A DNA stretch of 64,000 nucleotides from Polaromonas sp. (GTDB lineage: Bacteria > Pseudomonadota > Gammaproteobacteria > Burkholderiales > Burkholderiaceae_C), in assembly GCF_012927455.1 (NCBI RefSeq), contig NZ_JABBPE010000002.1, positions 434,001-498,000 on the forward strand, given 5' to 3'. Below, piece by piece: positions 17,747 to 26,772 of the stretch; position 1 is the first letter of the stretch, and each line of letters opens with the position of its first letter. The position numbers and the translations under genes are program-made. Below the pieces are notes generated by a model that was not told where the DNA came from, did no database searches, and saw only the letters and a program-made list of their open reading frames with translations.

Positions 17747-18520
17747 ATGAATACACCCACACCGACTCCCACGGCGCATGCACCCCATGTCCTGCTCACC
17801 GATTACTACCAGACCGAGCAGGATCGACAAGCCTATATACGCAAGATTTTTGACAACACCGCAGCCGACTATGACCGCATCGAGTCCATGCTGGCTTGGG
17901 GAACCGGTTCGCGTTATCGGCGCCAGGCGCTCATTCGCTGTGGCTTGAAGGCCGGCATGAAAGTGCTCGATGTAGGCGTAGGCACCGGGCTGGTGGCAGC
18001 GCAGGCCTGCATGCTGACCGGCGATCCGGCCCTGGTTACCGGGGTCGACCCCAGCCCCGGCATGATGGCGGCCAGCAAGCTCCCCAAAACCATGCGGATG
18101 GTCGAGGGCCGGGCTGAATCATTGCCTTTTCCCGACAACCATTTTGATTTTTTGAGCATGGGTTATGCACTGCGCCATATTAGCGATCTGAGTGTGGCAT
18201 TTGCAGAGTTTGAACGGGTATTGAAACCGGGCGGCCGACTGTGCATACTCGAAATCACCCAGGCCCAAAGCGGCCTCGGTCGATGGCTGCTGAAAAGCTA
18301 TATGCGCGGCGTCATACCGCTGCTGACGCAATTCGTATCCAAACAAAAGGATACCGCGTCGCTCTGGCGCTATTACTGGGACACCATCGAAGCTTGCGTG
18401 CCACCTGAACAGGTCATGGCCACGCTCAGCGCGGTGCGGCTGACGCAAGTGACGCGGCATCTGGAAGTGGGCGTGTTTTCAGAATACCAGGCGGTCAAAG
18501 GCCCCTTGCAGTCGAGCTGA
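17747..18520 (+). CDS. SAM-dependent methyltransferase (UbiE/COQ5-like)
   Basis: 257 residues with motif I VLDVGVGTG at 73-81, the DPSPGMMA acidic region, LPFPDNHFDFLSMGYALRHI and a LKPGGRLCILEI motif, an arrangement characteristic of UbiE-like class I methyltransferases. As the last gene of the plus-strand pigment operon (19-bp gap after the reductase), it probably O-methylates the aryl head group. A chromosomal UbiE function cannot be excluded from sequence, but a short Pro/Thr-rich N-terminus and the location argue for pigment tailoring. Confidence 0.83.
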   Translation: MNTPTPTPTAHAPHVLLTDYYQTEQDRQAYIRKIFDNTAADYDRIESMLAWGTGSRYRRQALIRCGLKAGMKVLDVGVGTGLVAAQACMLTGDPALVTGVDPSPGMMAASKLPKTMRMVEGRAESLPFPDNHFDFLSMGYALRHISDLSVAFAEFERVLKPGGRLCILEITQAQSGLGRWLLKSYMRGVIPLLTQFVSKQKDTASLWRYYWDTIEACVPPEQVMATLSAVRLTQVTRHLEVGVFSEYQAVKGPLQSS

Positions 18521-18551
18521 CTTTTCTCGCCATCTCGACGCAGTAGCGCGC

Positions 18552-19349
18552 CTAGCGCTGCTGCATACGTCTCGCCAGTAAAACTGGCAAGCGCAGCAAA
18601 AACCCAATAAACAGCCGCGAGTGCATCCAGGTCAGCAGTAGGTTGTCGCGCAGGTAGTTGAAATGCGAGACACCGCCTTCATCGGCACGAAAGTAGCGCA
18701 CCGTTGCGGGAATATTCACCGGCCTGACGCCGCGCCAGCACATACGCACGACGGCTTCGGGGTCAAAGTCAAAACGGCGCATCCAGCGCTGGCCGCCCAT
18801 CACCTGGCGCAGCGGCTCAATCGGATAAACGCGAAATCCGAACAACGAGTCGCCTATGCCGGCCCACAGCGTTTCCAGATTGGCCCACCAGTTGGACACT
18901 TTGCGGCCATTGACGCGCAGGCGCGGCGCGTCGGCAGCGAACACCGGCACACCCAGCACCATGGCAGCGGGCTGCGCGGCGGAGGCGGCCATAAAAGCCG
19001 GAATCAGTGGCGCCGGGTGCTGCCCATCGGAGTCCATGGTCAGCACATGCGTGAAGCCCTGCGCTGCGGCGAGGTTCAGCCCGTGCAGCACGGCAGCGCC
19101 CTTGCCCACGTTGTGCGGCAAGACCAGCACCTGCAAACCATCGTCCTGCGCTGCCATGGCCTGCAGGCCTTCGGCACTGCCATCGCTGCTACCGTCGACC
19201 ACGACCCAGACCGGCGTCCACTGTGCGCGTGCCGAACGCACGGTTTCATACACCTTGGGACCTGGGTTGTAGCTGGGAATCAGCACCAGATGACTGCTTG
19301 AAGTTTGAAAGGCACAGGGCGCGGCGGACGAGAAAGCATTCATCGGCAT
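18552..19349 (-). CDS. Family 2 glycosyltransferase
   Basis: 265 residues from ATG 19349 (MPMNAFSS); a second ATG six bases further in is equally possible. GT-A fold motifs: LIPSYNPG at 23-30, VVVDGSSDGS at 49-58 and TMDSDGQHP (DXD-like, 104-112). A hydrophobic segment near the C-terminus (SRLFIGFLLRLPVLL) suggests membrane association. In related clusters a GT2 domain is fused to the LpxL-like acyltransferase; here the two are separate genes on opposite strands. It converges with the methyltransferase, with only 31 bp between the stops. Confidence 0.82.
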   Translation of the reverse strand: MPMNAFSSAAPCAFQTSSSHLVLIPSYNPGPKVYETVRSARAQWTPVWVVVDGSSDGSAEGLQAMAAQDDGLQVLVLPHNVGKGAAVLHGLNLAAAQGFTHVLTMDSDGQHPAPLIPAFMAASAAQPAAMVLGVPVFAADAPRLRVNGRKVSNWWANLETLWAGIGDSLFGFRVYPIEPLRQVMGGQRWMRRFDFDPEAVVRMCWRGVRPVNIPATVRYFRADEGGVSHFNYLRDNLLLTWMHSRLFIGFLLRLPVLLARRMQQR

Positions 19350-19386
19350 GAAACCTGAGCAAAAGGCAAAAGAGGGCAGATCCTGG

Positions 19387-20202
19387 TCAGGCCGGCGGCG
19401 CTGAAACAGGAAAAACAGGCAACTGTGCATGCGCCAGTTCGGACTGAAAGTACGCCTCAAGCTCGCTGGCAAAGTGCGCGGTGTGTAGGGGCGGCTCAAA
19501 GCGCTTGCCAAGGCGGATTCGGTAAGTCACCGGCATCTTCGGCGTCCACAGTACCGACCAGCCTTTGCCCAGAAAGCCCGAATTGGTCTCAATAAACACC
19601 GTCTGCACCGCCACGCTGGCCTTTTTGGCAATCAGGCCAGTCGTTCCCTGCAACGCGCCAATCGGAAATCGGGTAGTGCGCGTGCCTTCGGGAAACAGCA
19701 GCAAATGACTGCCCTGGTGCAAATCGGCAACCGCCAGTTGCACCATGGTGCGCAGCGGCGTGTTGCGGATGTAGCCCGCCAGCCGCGAGCCCGAGCCAAA
19801 AAATACGCTGTTGACGATGTCGGCCTTCATGATGCAGGCGGCATCCGGCAAGCGCGACAAAATCATGACCGCATCCAGCAGCGAGGGATGATTGGGCGCA
19901 ATGATCATGGCCGGGCCAGCGCGCAGCGCGTCGAGCTCGGTCAGGTCAAAGCGGCAAGCCCCCATCAAAACCAGCACGCGCAAATAAGCTCGAAACATCC
20001 CGGCGATTAACTGGCGGCCGATCCGCTTGCTCAAGACCCGCGGCAATAACGCGCGCATCGGAATGGCCAGCAGGGAAAAGCTGAGGCAGAGCAAGCCCAG
20101 CAGCGTGAAACCCAGATGCAGCCGGACGATTTCATGCCAGGCCCGGCGGCCCGCGAGCGGCGTAACGTAATCTTTCAAAACGGCATCTGGCTTGTTGTCC
20201 AT
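19387..20202 (-). CDS. PlsC-like 1-acylglycerol-phosphate acyltransferase family protein
   Basis: 271 residues from ATG 20202 (MDNKPDAVLKDY); the upstream open frame is not coding-like. An N-terminal hydrophobic segment (about 29-50) is followed by the HX4D motif NHPSLLD at 104-110 and LLLFPEGTR at 167-175, the two hallmark blocks of PlsC-type acyltransferases. With the GT2 gene it probably builds the lipid or sugar-ester part of the pigment, as proposed for xanthomonadin loci. It lies between the halogenase-like gene (29-bp gap) and the GT2 gene. Confidence 0.84.
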   Translation of the reverse strand: MDNKPDAVLKDYVTPLAGRRAWHEIVRLHLGFTLLGLLCLSFSLLAIPMRALLPRVLSKRIGRQLIAGMFRAYLRVLVLMGACRFDLTELDALRAGPAMIIAPNHPSLLDAVMILSRLPDAACIMKADIVNSVFFGSGSRLAGYIRNTPLRTMVQLAVADLHQGSHLLLFPEGTRTTRFPIGALQGTTGLIAKKASVAVQTVFIETNSGFLGKGWSVLWTPKMPVTYRIRLGKRFEPPLHTAHFASELEAYFQSELAHAQLPVFPVSAPPA

Positions 20203-20231
20203 AAAGTGGGGCAGGCGGTGGCGCTTAACCT

Positions 20232-21584
20232 TCAGCGCGCAGCGGCGTCGACACCATCGACAACGCGAATGTTGGCCTTGCGCAGACGCATGGCCTGCCA
20301 CGAACGTTTGAAATTGAAGGCCGACGCAATGTAAAAAATTGTTTTGAGCACCGCCAGTGAACGCCAGATCGGTGTCTTTCCAAAAATATCGCCAGCCAGC
20401 ATCGACAGCAGCGCTTCCTTGACGCGCAGCATATTGCTGGGACCCATGAACATGTCGCGCATGGCCGGATTCGTCACGCGGTAAATAAACCACGAAAACT
20501 CTTTAGGGCCCAGCCGCACTTGCTGGTCAAAATGCGCCAGCGCGGCCGCAGCCCGGGTCGGTTCGCGCAAGCAGGTATCGACCGTCTCGGCACCAACAAA
20601 GCCACCTTGCATGGCCAGCATCACCCCAGACGAAAACACCGGATCAATGAAAGAGAAGGCATCGCCAATCAGCAGGTAGTTGGGTCCGTGCGTTCGCTCG
20701 CAGGCGTAAGAGAAATTGCCGGTGGCCTCCACCTCGGTTGACAACTGCGCATGGGCCAGCCGCTCGCTCAGGGCCGGGCACATGGCAATCGTGTCGAGGA
20801 AAAAATCTTTTACCGGTTTGCTCCGGCTCTTCAGATAGTGCGGCCAGACTACGGCGCCGACGCTGGTGGCGCCGTCGGCCAGCGGAATGAACCAAAACCA
20901 GCCGTTCTCAAACCAGAAAATCGTGATGTGGCCGGCGTCCTGGCCCGCGTGTCGGGTGGCACCGGTGAAGTGGGCATACAGCGCCGAGCTGTTGTGATTG
21001 GGGTTGCGCCGCTTGACGTCGAACTGCTTGCCCAACAAGGTGTCGCGGCCCGACGCGTCGACCACATAGCGCGCGCGCCAGTGCTGAACGCGGCCATCAT
21101 CGTGCTGCGCCTGCACCGTAGCGCCACTCCGGTCGGGCGCAAAAGCCACGTCCTTGACCCGGCAGCCTTCTATGACTTCGGCGCCCAATCGGGCGGCATT
21201 GCGAATCAGGATTTCATCGAACTCGGAGCGCCGCACCTGGTAGGAAAACGGCATGGATTTGTCCCAGGCATCGCCAAACAGGAAGGTCTGGCTCTTGCTG
21301 TCGTGCCAGGGCGAGACAAATTCGGCACCCCATTTCTCCATGCCAATGGCCCTGACGGCGTCCGCCACGCCGAGTTTCTCAAGCAGCGGCAAATTGGCCG
21401 GCAAGAGCGACTCGCCAATGTGAAAGCGCGGGTGATGTTCTTTTTCGAGCACCACAACCTTGTAGCCCCGTTGCGCCAGCAGCGCCCCCGCCGTGGACCC
21501 CGCCGGGCCACCACCAATCACTAACACATCGCACTGGCTCAGCGCTGCGCCGGGTGAGGAGGTCGGGGAACTCGGCTGTGTCAT
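20232..21584 (-). CDS. Flavin-dependent halogenase-like oxidoreductase
   Basis: 450 residues from ATG 21584. FAD-binding GGGPAG at 24-29, the GESLLPANLPLLEKLG block (57-72), Lys84 in a MEKWGAEF context comparable to the catalytic lysine region of flavin-dependent halogenases, WFWFIP (W-x-W-x-I-P) at 229-234 and GDAFSFIDPVFSSGV for the second FAD contact. The W-x-W-x-I-P motif is the classical halogenase marker. Xanthomonadin-type pigments are brominated, so halogenation of the aryl head is the obvious hypothesis; a non-halogenating monooxygenase or reductase of the same superfamily is the alternative. Confidence 0.8.
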   Translation of the reverse strand: MTQPSSPTSSPGAALSQCDVLVIGGGPAGSTAGALLAQRGYKVVVLEKEHHPRFHIGESLLPANLPLLEKLGVADAVRAIGMEKWGAEFVSPWHDSKSQTFLFGDAWDKSMPFSYQVRRSEFDEILIRNAARLGAEVIEGCRVKDVAFAPDRSGATVQAQHDDGRVQHWRARYVVDASGRDTLLGKQFDVKRRNPNHNSSALYAHFTGATRHAGQDAGHITIFWFENGWFWFIPLADGATSVGAVVWPHYLKSRSKPVKDFFLDTIAMCPALSERLAHAQLSTEVEATGNFSYACERTHGPNYLLIGDAFSFIDPVFSSGVMLAMQGGFVGAETVDTCLREPTRAAAALAHFDQQVRLGPKEFSWFIYRVTNPAMRDMFMGPSNMLRVKEALLSMLAGDIFGKTPIWRSLAVLKTIFYIASAFNFKRSWQAMRLRKANIRVVDGVDAAAR

Positions 21585-21661
21585 CAGGCGTCTTTCGTGG
21601 GGGTGCTGGCCGGCCACAGACTTGCGGCATAAGCCTGCAACATGGATGTTTTTCGATTCAT
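21584..21661 (-). CDS. Possible 25-residue leader ORF upstream of the halogenase-like gene
   Basis: An ATG at 21661 opens a frame of 25 codons (starting MNRKTSMLQAY, ending PTKDA) whose TGA overlaps the halogenase ATG as TGATG, an arrangement often seen in translational coupling. No clear ribosome-binding site and no homology are visible, so this may be chance. The start sits inside the inverted repeats described at 21636-21676. Confidence 0.25.
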   Translation of the reverse strand: MNRKTSMLQAYAASLWPASTPTKDA

Positions 21662-21676
21662 GTTGCAGCGCTGCAA
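21636..21676. promoter_or_regulatory. Nested inverted repeats between halogenase-like gene and mutS (candidate operator)
   Basis: TGCAACATG (21636-21644) and CATGTTGCA (21659-21667) form a perfect 9-bp inverted repeat with a 14-bp spacer. Overlapping its right arm is a perfect 14-bp palindrome, TTGCAGCGCTGCAA (21663-21676). The half site TTGCA/TGCAA thus occurs three times. It lies 52-92 bp upstream of the halogenase-like start in the only divergent gap of this part of the window. Confidence 0.5.
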
Positions 21677-21906
21677 TTTTACTTCGGAGCCGCCACGGAT
21701 TTGGGTGATATGACCCTGTTCCCGTCGTACTGTGACAATTAGTGCGTAGCGCACGAACTCCCTTTGCCGCACACCCGCCGCTGCCAGCAGCGGGCATTCA
21801 GGCAAGTGCTATATTTTCACGCTCATGGCTTGCCACGCTGTCACCCTGCGCTTGCCTTTGCATTGAGCCGTTTACCGTCACCGCCTTGTTCCCCCCTGAT
21901 TCCCCC

Positions 21907-24534
21907 GTGAACCTACCCGCCACCCCTCTTGAGCTCGCCGAATTTGCCCTGCCAGGCGCCGGCAGCGGCAAACACACGCCCATGATGCAGCAGTACCTGG
22001 GCCTGAAAGCAGACTATCCCGACACGCTGCTGCTCTACCGCATGGGCGATTTTTACGAATTGTTTTATGCCGATGCCGAGAAAGCCGCGCGTCTGCTCGA
22101 CATCACGCTGACGCGGCGTGGCCAGTCGGCCGGCGAGCCGGTGGTGATGGCCGGGGTGCCGTTTCATTCGATCGAAGGTTACTTGGCCAAGCTGATCAAG
22201 CTGGGCGAGTCGGTCGCCATCTGCGAGCAGGTCGGCGATGTCGCCACCGCCAAGGGGCCGGTCGAGCGCAAGGTGGTGCGCGTGGTCACGCCCGGCACGC
22301 TAACCGACACCGAACTGCTGAGCGACAAAACTGAATCCATCCTGCTGGCGGTGCACCAGGGCGCCCGCAACCGCTGCGGCCTGGCCTGGCTCAGCGTCAC
22401 GCAGGGCGAGATTCATCTCGCGCAATGCGACAACAGCGAGCTGGAAAGCTGGCTGGCGCGCGTCAACGCTAGCGAGCTGCTGTACAACGTCGATGTCACG
22501 CCAGCCTTTGAGCAGCGCTTGAAAACCCAACGCTGCCCCGCCAGCGCACGCCCGGCCTGGCAGTTTGATGCGGCACTCGGTGCGCGGCGGCTGCTGGAGC
22601 AGCTCCAAGTCGCCTCGCTGGCCGCCTGGAACGCCGAAGGCCTGGGCGAAGCGCATGCCGCCGCGTCGGCGCTGCTGGGTTACGCCGAACACACGCAGGG
22701 CCGCGCCCTGCCGCATGTGCAGGGCCTGCAGGTGGTGCGCTCGGGCGAGCTGATCGAGCTGCCGCCCAGCACGCGGCGCAACCTCGAACTGACGCAGACC
22801 CTGCGCGGTGAAGATTCGCCCACGCTGTTCTCTCTGCTCGACACCTGCGTCACCGGCATGGGCAGCCGAACGCTGAAAAGCTGGCTGCTGAGCCCGCGCC
22901 GCGACCGCGCCCAGGCCGCGGCCCGGCTGGACGCCATCACGCAGCTGCGTGAAGGACTGCAGCAAACCCTGCGCGCGCGGCTCAAGGGCTGCAGCGATGT
23001 CGAGCGCATCACCGCGCGCATAGCACTGCGCCAGGTGCGTCCGCGTGAGCTCGTGGCGCTGCAGCTGACGCTACAAAAAACAGAGCAGCTTGCGCCCGTG
23101 GATATTGGGCTAGCAGCCTATTTGACCATTATTTTCGAGGATTTACAGCCGCCAGCCGGTTGCGCCGAGCTGCTGGGCCACTACATCCTCGACGAACCGG
23201 CGGCGCTGATTCGCGACGGCGGCGTCATCAACCACGGCTGCGATGCCGAACTGGACGAACTGCGCGCCATCCAAACCAACTGCGACGACTTTCTGCTGGA
23301 GCTGGAAGGCCGCGAAAAGGCCCGTACTGGCATTGCCAACCTGCGCGTGCAGTTCAACCGGGTGCATGGCTTTTACATCGAGGTGACGCAGGGCCAGCTT
23401 GACAAGGTGCCGGCCGACTACCGGCGCCGCCAGACCCTGAAAAATGCCGAACGCTACATCACGCCCGAGCTCAAGGCCTTTGAAGACAAAGCCTTGTCGG
23501 CCTCGGCGCGGGCACTGGCGCGCGAAAAATGGCTGTACGAGCAGTTGCTTGACCAGCTGCAGGCCTTTGTTCCGGCGCTGAGCCGGCTGGCGCGCGCCCT
23601 CGCTTCGCTCGATGCGCTGTGCGCGCTGGCCGAGCGCTCACTCACGCTGAACTGGTGCGCCCCGGTGTTTGTCAGGGAGCCATGCATTGACATCGCCCAA
23701 GGCCGGCACCCGGTGGTCGAAGCGCGGCTGGCCGAAACGGGCGGCGGCGCCTTCATTGCCAATGACTGTTGCCTGATGGGCAAAAGCCGCATGCAAGTGA
23801 TCACCGGCCCCAACATGGGCGGGAAATCTACCTATATGCGCCAGGTCGCGCTCATCGTGCTGCTGGCCAGTATCGGCTCTTACGTGCCAGCCAGCAGCTG
23901 CCGGCTTGGGCCGATCGACGCCATCCACACCCGCATAGGCGCGGCCGACGATGTGGCCAACGCGCAATCGACCTTCATGCTCGAGATGCTGGAAGCTGCG
24001 CAAATCCTGCACGCCGCGACACCGCATTCGCTGGTGCTGATGGACGAAATCGGCCGTGGTACCTCCACCTTTGACGGCCTGGCTCTGGCCGGTGGCATTG
24101 CCGCCTACTTGCACAACAAGGTTCAAGCCTTCACGCTGTTTGCTACGCATTATTTTGAGCTGACCGAGTTTCCGGCGCGCCACCATGGCGCGATCAATGT
24201 GCATGTCAGCGCGGTCGAGTCTGGCGCCGACATCGTCTTCCTACACCACATAGCACCCGGCCCGGCCAGCAAAAGCTACGGCATTGCGGTCGCCAAACTC
24301 GCCGGCGTGCCTGCAGCGGTCGTCACCCACGCCCGCCATGCGCTGGCTGCGCTCGAAATCCAGCAAAACGAAACGCGCGCCCAGGTCGACCTGTTCGCCG
24401 CGCCGCCCGAACCGCAGGCGCCCGAGCAGAGCGCCGCCCTCAAGGCATTGAGTACCATAGAGCCCGACACCTTAAGCCCGCGTGAAGCGCTGGAGGCGCT
24501 GTATCGGCTGAAAAAGCTGTCCGCCGCCTCCTGA
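21907..24534 (+). CDS. mutS: DNA mismatch repair protein MutS
   Basis: 875 residues from GTG 21907; the frame opens further upstream, but similarity begins near [12 protein letters not shown], so 21907 or the ATG at 21981 are the credible starts. Domains: mismatch-binding domain I with the [10 protein letters not shown] motif (the Phe-X-Glu mismatch contact), connector, lever/clamp, then the ATPase with GPNMGGKST at about 635-643 and [14 protein letters not shown]. The C-terminal oligomerisation tail is present. Residues about 389-411 in the lever region ([16 protein letters not shown] and flanks) are encoded by an in-frame copy of the dispersed repeat at 23072-23135. The frame is otherwise intact. 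Confidence 0.95.
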   Translation: MNLPATPLELAEFALPGAGSGKHTPMMQQYLGLKADYPDTLLLYRMGDFYELFYADAEKAARLLDITLTRRGQSAGEPVVMAGVPFHSIEGYLAKLIKLGESVAICEQVGDVATAKGPVERKVVRVVTPGTLTDTELLSDKTESILLAVHQGARNRCGLAWLSVTQGEIHLAQCDNSELESWLARVNASELLYNVDVTPAFEQRLKTQRCPASARPAWQFDAALGARRLLEQLQVASLAAWNAEGLGEAHAAASALLGYAEHTQGRALPHVQGLQVVRSGELIELPPSTRRNLELTQTLRGEDSPTLFSLLDTCVTGMGSRTLKSWLLSPRRDRAQAAARLDAITQLREGLQQTLRARLKGCSDVERITARIALRQVRPRELVALQLTLQKTEQLAPVDIGLAAYLTIIFEDLQPPAGCAELLGHYILDEPAALIRDGGVINHGCDAELDELRAIQTNCDDFLLELEGREKARTGIANLRVQFNRVHGFYIEVTQGQLDKVPADYRRRQTLKNAERYITPELKAFEDKALSASARALAREKWLYEQLLDQLQAFVPALSRLARALASLDALCALAERSLTLNWCAPVFVREPCIDIAQGRHPVVEARLAETGGGAFIANDCCLMGKSRMQVITGPNMGGKSTYMRQVALIVLLASIGSYVPASSCRLGPIDAIHTRIGAADDVANAQSTFMLEMLEAAQILHAATPHSLVLMDEIGRGTSTFDGLALAGGIAAYLHNKVQAFTLFATHYFELTEFPARHHGAINVHVSAVESGADIVFLHHIAPGPASKSYGIAVAKLAGVPAAVVTHARHALAALEIQQNETRAQVDLFAAPPEPQAPEQSAALKALSTIEPDTLSPREALEALYRLKKLSAAS
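23072..23135 (+). repeat. Dispersed repeat copy inside mutS
   Basis: The stretch CAGCTTGCGCCCGTGGATATTGGGCTAGCAGCCTATTTGACC-like matches the intergenic copies (GCTGCTTGCGCCC, TATTGGGCTAGAGGCC, TATTTGACC) over almost its whole length. It is in the mutS sense orientation and contributes a multiple of three bases, so the gene remains open. Confidence 0.75.
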
Positions 24535-24581
24535 AATCCTCAGCGCCTCCCGCCAACCGCCCCCCCACTACCGAACCGCCC

Positions 24582-25445
24582 ATGACCTATTGCGTCGCCG
24601 CCAAACTCAACGCCGGACTGGTCTTTCTGTCAGATTCCCGCACCAACGCGGGCCTGGACAACATCAGCACCTTTCGCAAGATGATGGTTTACGAAAAGGC
24701 GGACGACCGCTTCATGGTGCTGCTGTCCGCCGGCAACCTGTCAATTTCGCAATCGGTGCGCGAAATTTTGCAGATCGAGCAGCTCAAAGACAGCAAAGGC
24801 CCCCAGCAGCACAAAGACCAGGAAAACCACGAAGAGGCCGAGCCGACCACGATCTGGAACGCCAAAAGCATGTTTGACGCCGCCCGCGTGCTGGGTTCGA
24901 CGATTCGCCGCGTCTACGAGCGCGACGCCGCAGCGCTGAAACATGCCGATGTCAATTTCAATGTGTCCATCATTTTCGGCGGGCAGATTCGCGGTGAAGG
25001 CATGCGGCTGTTTCGCATGTATTCAGCGGGCAATTTCATTGAAGCGACCGACGAGACGCCCTATTTTCAGGTCGGCGAATCCAAATACGGCAAGCCCGTG
25101 CTGGACCGCGTGCTGACGCCCGACACTCCGCTGGCCGAGGCCGCCAAATGCCTGCTGGTGTCGATGGACTCGACCATGAAGTCCAACCTGTCAGTGGGCC
25201 TGCCGCTGGACCTGGTGGTCTATGAAGTGAATACCTATAAAAGCGACAAGATCGTCTGCATTGACCACGACAACCCCTACTACAAGATGATGCACAACAG
25301 CTGGGGGCAAAAGCTGCGCGAGGTGTTCGACAGCATTGAAGACCCGGTGTGGGACGACGCGCACACCGACATTCCGCTCAAAATGCCGGTCACCCGCCAC
25401 GCCGCGCTTAAAAAAATCACGACGCCTGAAGAAAAGCTGATCTAA
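24582..25445 (+). CDS. Anbu-type proteasome-related peptidase
   Basis: 287 residues beginning MTYCVAAKLNAGLVFLSDSR. This matches the Anbu (ancestral beta subunit) family, Ntn-hydrolases related to HslV and proteasome beta subunits: Thr2 is the candidate nucleophile, with Asp18 (FLSDSRTNAG) and Lys33 (FRKM) in the expected active-site positions. Other family blocks are SAGNLSISQSV and NFNVSIIFGGQI. The gene has no ATPase partner nearby. Anbu genes frequently sit with an ATP-grasp protein, an alpha-E protein and a transglutaminase-like protein; none is visible here, so this is an orphan. A His/Glu/Gln-rich insertion occurs at about 70-85. Confidence 0.85.
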   Translation: MTYCVAAKLNAGLVFLSDSRTNAGLDNISTFRKMMVYEKADDRFMVLLSAGNLSISQSVREILQIEQLKDSKGPQQHKDQENHEEAEPTTIWNAKSMFDAARVLGSTIRRVYERDAAALKHADVNFNVSIIFGGQIRGEGMRLFRMYSAGNFIEATDETPYFQVGESKYGKPVLDRVLTPDTPLAEAAKCLLVSMDSTMKSNLSVGLPLDLVVYEVNTYKSDKIVCIDHDNPYYKMMHNSWGQKLREVFDSIEDPVWDDAHTDIPLKMPVTRHAALKKITTPEEKLI

Positions 25446-25470
25446 GCTTTTGCTAATCTAACTTTTTTAC

Positions 25471-26388
25471 ATGGGCAATTGCCTCAGCCAGTTCACTGCG
25501 GCGCCCCCAAGAAAAACCGTGCCCTCCAGTACCAAACCCCTCGTTATCTTTTCCCACGGCAACAGCTTTCCAGCCAGTACCTACGGCGTGCTGTTTCAAA
25601 GCCTGAAGTCCAGGGGCTTTCAGATCAAGGCGATTGAAAAATTCGGCCACGACCCGCGCTACCCCGTCACCAGCAACTGGCCGCACCTGGTGCAGCAACT
25701 CGCCGACTTCGCCAGCTACGAAGTCAAAAAATCCGGCCAGCCGGCGTTTCTGGCGGGCCATTCACTGGGCGGCTTTTTAAGCCTGATGTGCGCCGCGGAG
25801 CATCCGCTGCTGGGCGGGCTGCCCGTTCGGGGCGTATTGCTGATGGACTCGCCGGTGCTGGGCGGCTGGCGTGCCACTGCACTCAGCGTCGCCAAGCGCG
25901 CCAAGCTGGTGGGTTCGATCTCGCCCGGTGCCATCAGCCGCAAACGCAGAAACCAATGGCTAGGCCGCGACGAAGTGCTGGCGCATTTCCGCAGCAAAAA
26001 GGCCTTTGCCAAATGGGACGAGCAGGTACTGTGCGACTACATCGACCACGGGACCCACGACGAAACCAGTGGCGCCGAATTGCGCGGCAAAGGCCAGCGC
26101 CTGCTCAGCTTCGACCGTGACGTGGAAACCGCCATCTACAACACCCTGCCAGACAACCTGGATCAGTTGCTCAAGCGCCATCCGCTGCAATGCCCGGTCA
26201 CCTTCATAGGCGGGCGCCACTCGGCAGAAATGCGACAGGTCGGCATGGCCATGACCGAAAAAGTCACCAAAGGCCGCATCATGATGCTGGACGGCAGCCA
26301 CCTGTTTCCGATGGAAAAACCGATCGCCACGGCGGCGGCGATGGAAGCGGCGCTGCTCAATATGGCGAGCCTGAGCGCGCGGACCTGA
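25471..26388 (+). CDS. Alpha/beta hydrolase
   Basis: 305 residues; ATG 25471 or GTG 25522 could be the start, since similarity begins near KPLVIFSHGNSF. An oxyanion HGN motif (29-31), the nucleophile elbow GHSLGG at 96-101 (Ser98) and a late GSHLFPME containing the probable catalytic His are visible. No lid or lipase signature. Substrate unknown. It follows the Anbu gene on the same strand with a 25-bp gap, so the two may be co-transcribed. Confidence 0.75.
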   Translation: MGNCLSQFTAAPPRKTVPSSTKPLVIFSHGNSFPASTYGVLFQSLKSRGFQIKAIEKFGHDPRYPVTSNWPHLVQQLADFASYEVKKSGQPAFLAGHSLGGFLSLMCAAEHPLLGGLPVRGVLLMDSPVLGGWRATALSVAKRAKLVGSISPGAISRKRRNQWLGRDEVLAHFRSKKAFAKWDEQVLCDYIDHGTHDETSGAELRGKGQRLLSFDRDVETAIYNTLPDNLDQLLKRHPLQCPVTFIGGRHSAEMRQVGMAMTEKVTKGRIMMLDGSHLFPMEKPIATAAAMEAALLNMASLSART

Positions 26389-26417
26389 GCTTCTGACCCT
26401 GTTCAGGCGCCCGCCGT

Positions 26418-26473
26418 GCTATATTTTCAATAGCTGCTAACGCCCGATTCTAGAGGGCTAGCGAGATTTTTAC
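26418..26473 (+). repeat. Dispersed repeat, copy in hydrolase-uppP gap (1 of 3)
   Basis: TGCTATATTTTCAATAGCTG followed by CTAACGCCCG and AGGGCTAGCGA. The left half fits the consensus well, the right half has diverged. Confidence 0.7.
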
Positions 26474-26565
26474 CGTTAAAAATGCGGTCCTGCGGCCTTC
26501 GCGGGTTGGGCAGAACCCACGCCTTTGGCTGCAGGCCACCTTCATCGCGTCGGTTAATGTACGGA

Positions 26566-26618
26566 TTCGGCTTCAAGCCTAATGGATACGGGCGTAAGCA
26601 GCTATCTATTTGATAGTA
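26566..26618 (-). repeat. Dispersed repeat, copy in hydrolase-uppP gap (2 of 3, inverted)
   Basis: On the minus strand: CTATCAAATAGATAGCTGC, then TTACGCCCGTATCCATTAGG. This is the only clearly inverted copy next to plus-oriented ones in an intergenic region. Confidence 0.7.
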
Positions 26619-26681
26619 GATTTATCTTTTTCACTTTGCTGGCCGGGGTAGCCCAAGCCAGCAAGGCCATAACGCCACAAC

Positions 26682-26739
26682 GCCATCAAATAAGTAGCTA
26701 CTCGCGCCCATGTCTATTGGGCTAGAGACTAATTTGGCA
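26682..26739 (+). repeat. Dispersed repeat, copy in hydrolase-uppP gap (3 of 3)
   Basis: AAGTAGCTACTCGCGCCCAT followed by GTCTATTGGGCTAGAGAC; a near-consensus right half. Confidence 0.75.
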
Positions 26740-26772
26740 CAAAATCCGGCAATCGAACGCAGACCAGTCGAC

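Larger units (their letters stand above)
26389..26772. other. Gene-free interval carrying three dispersed-repeat copies
   Basis: 384 bp between the convergent hydrolase and uppP genes. I see no credible ORF. Three copies of the dispersed repeat occupy it in plus, minus and plus orientation (separate entries); the remainder, about 26476-26565, is GC-rich with no recognisable structure. Confidence 0.7.

Noticed and set aside
26418-26739. CRISPR array suggested by three spaced repeats
   Set aside because: Copies are in mixed orientation, diverged and irregularly spaced, and no cas genes are present.
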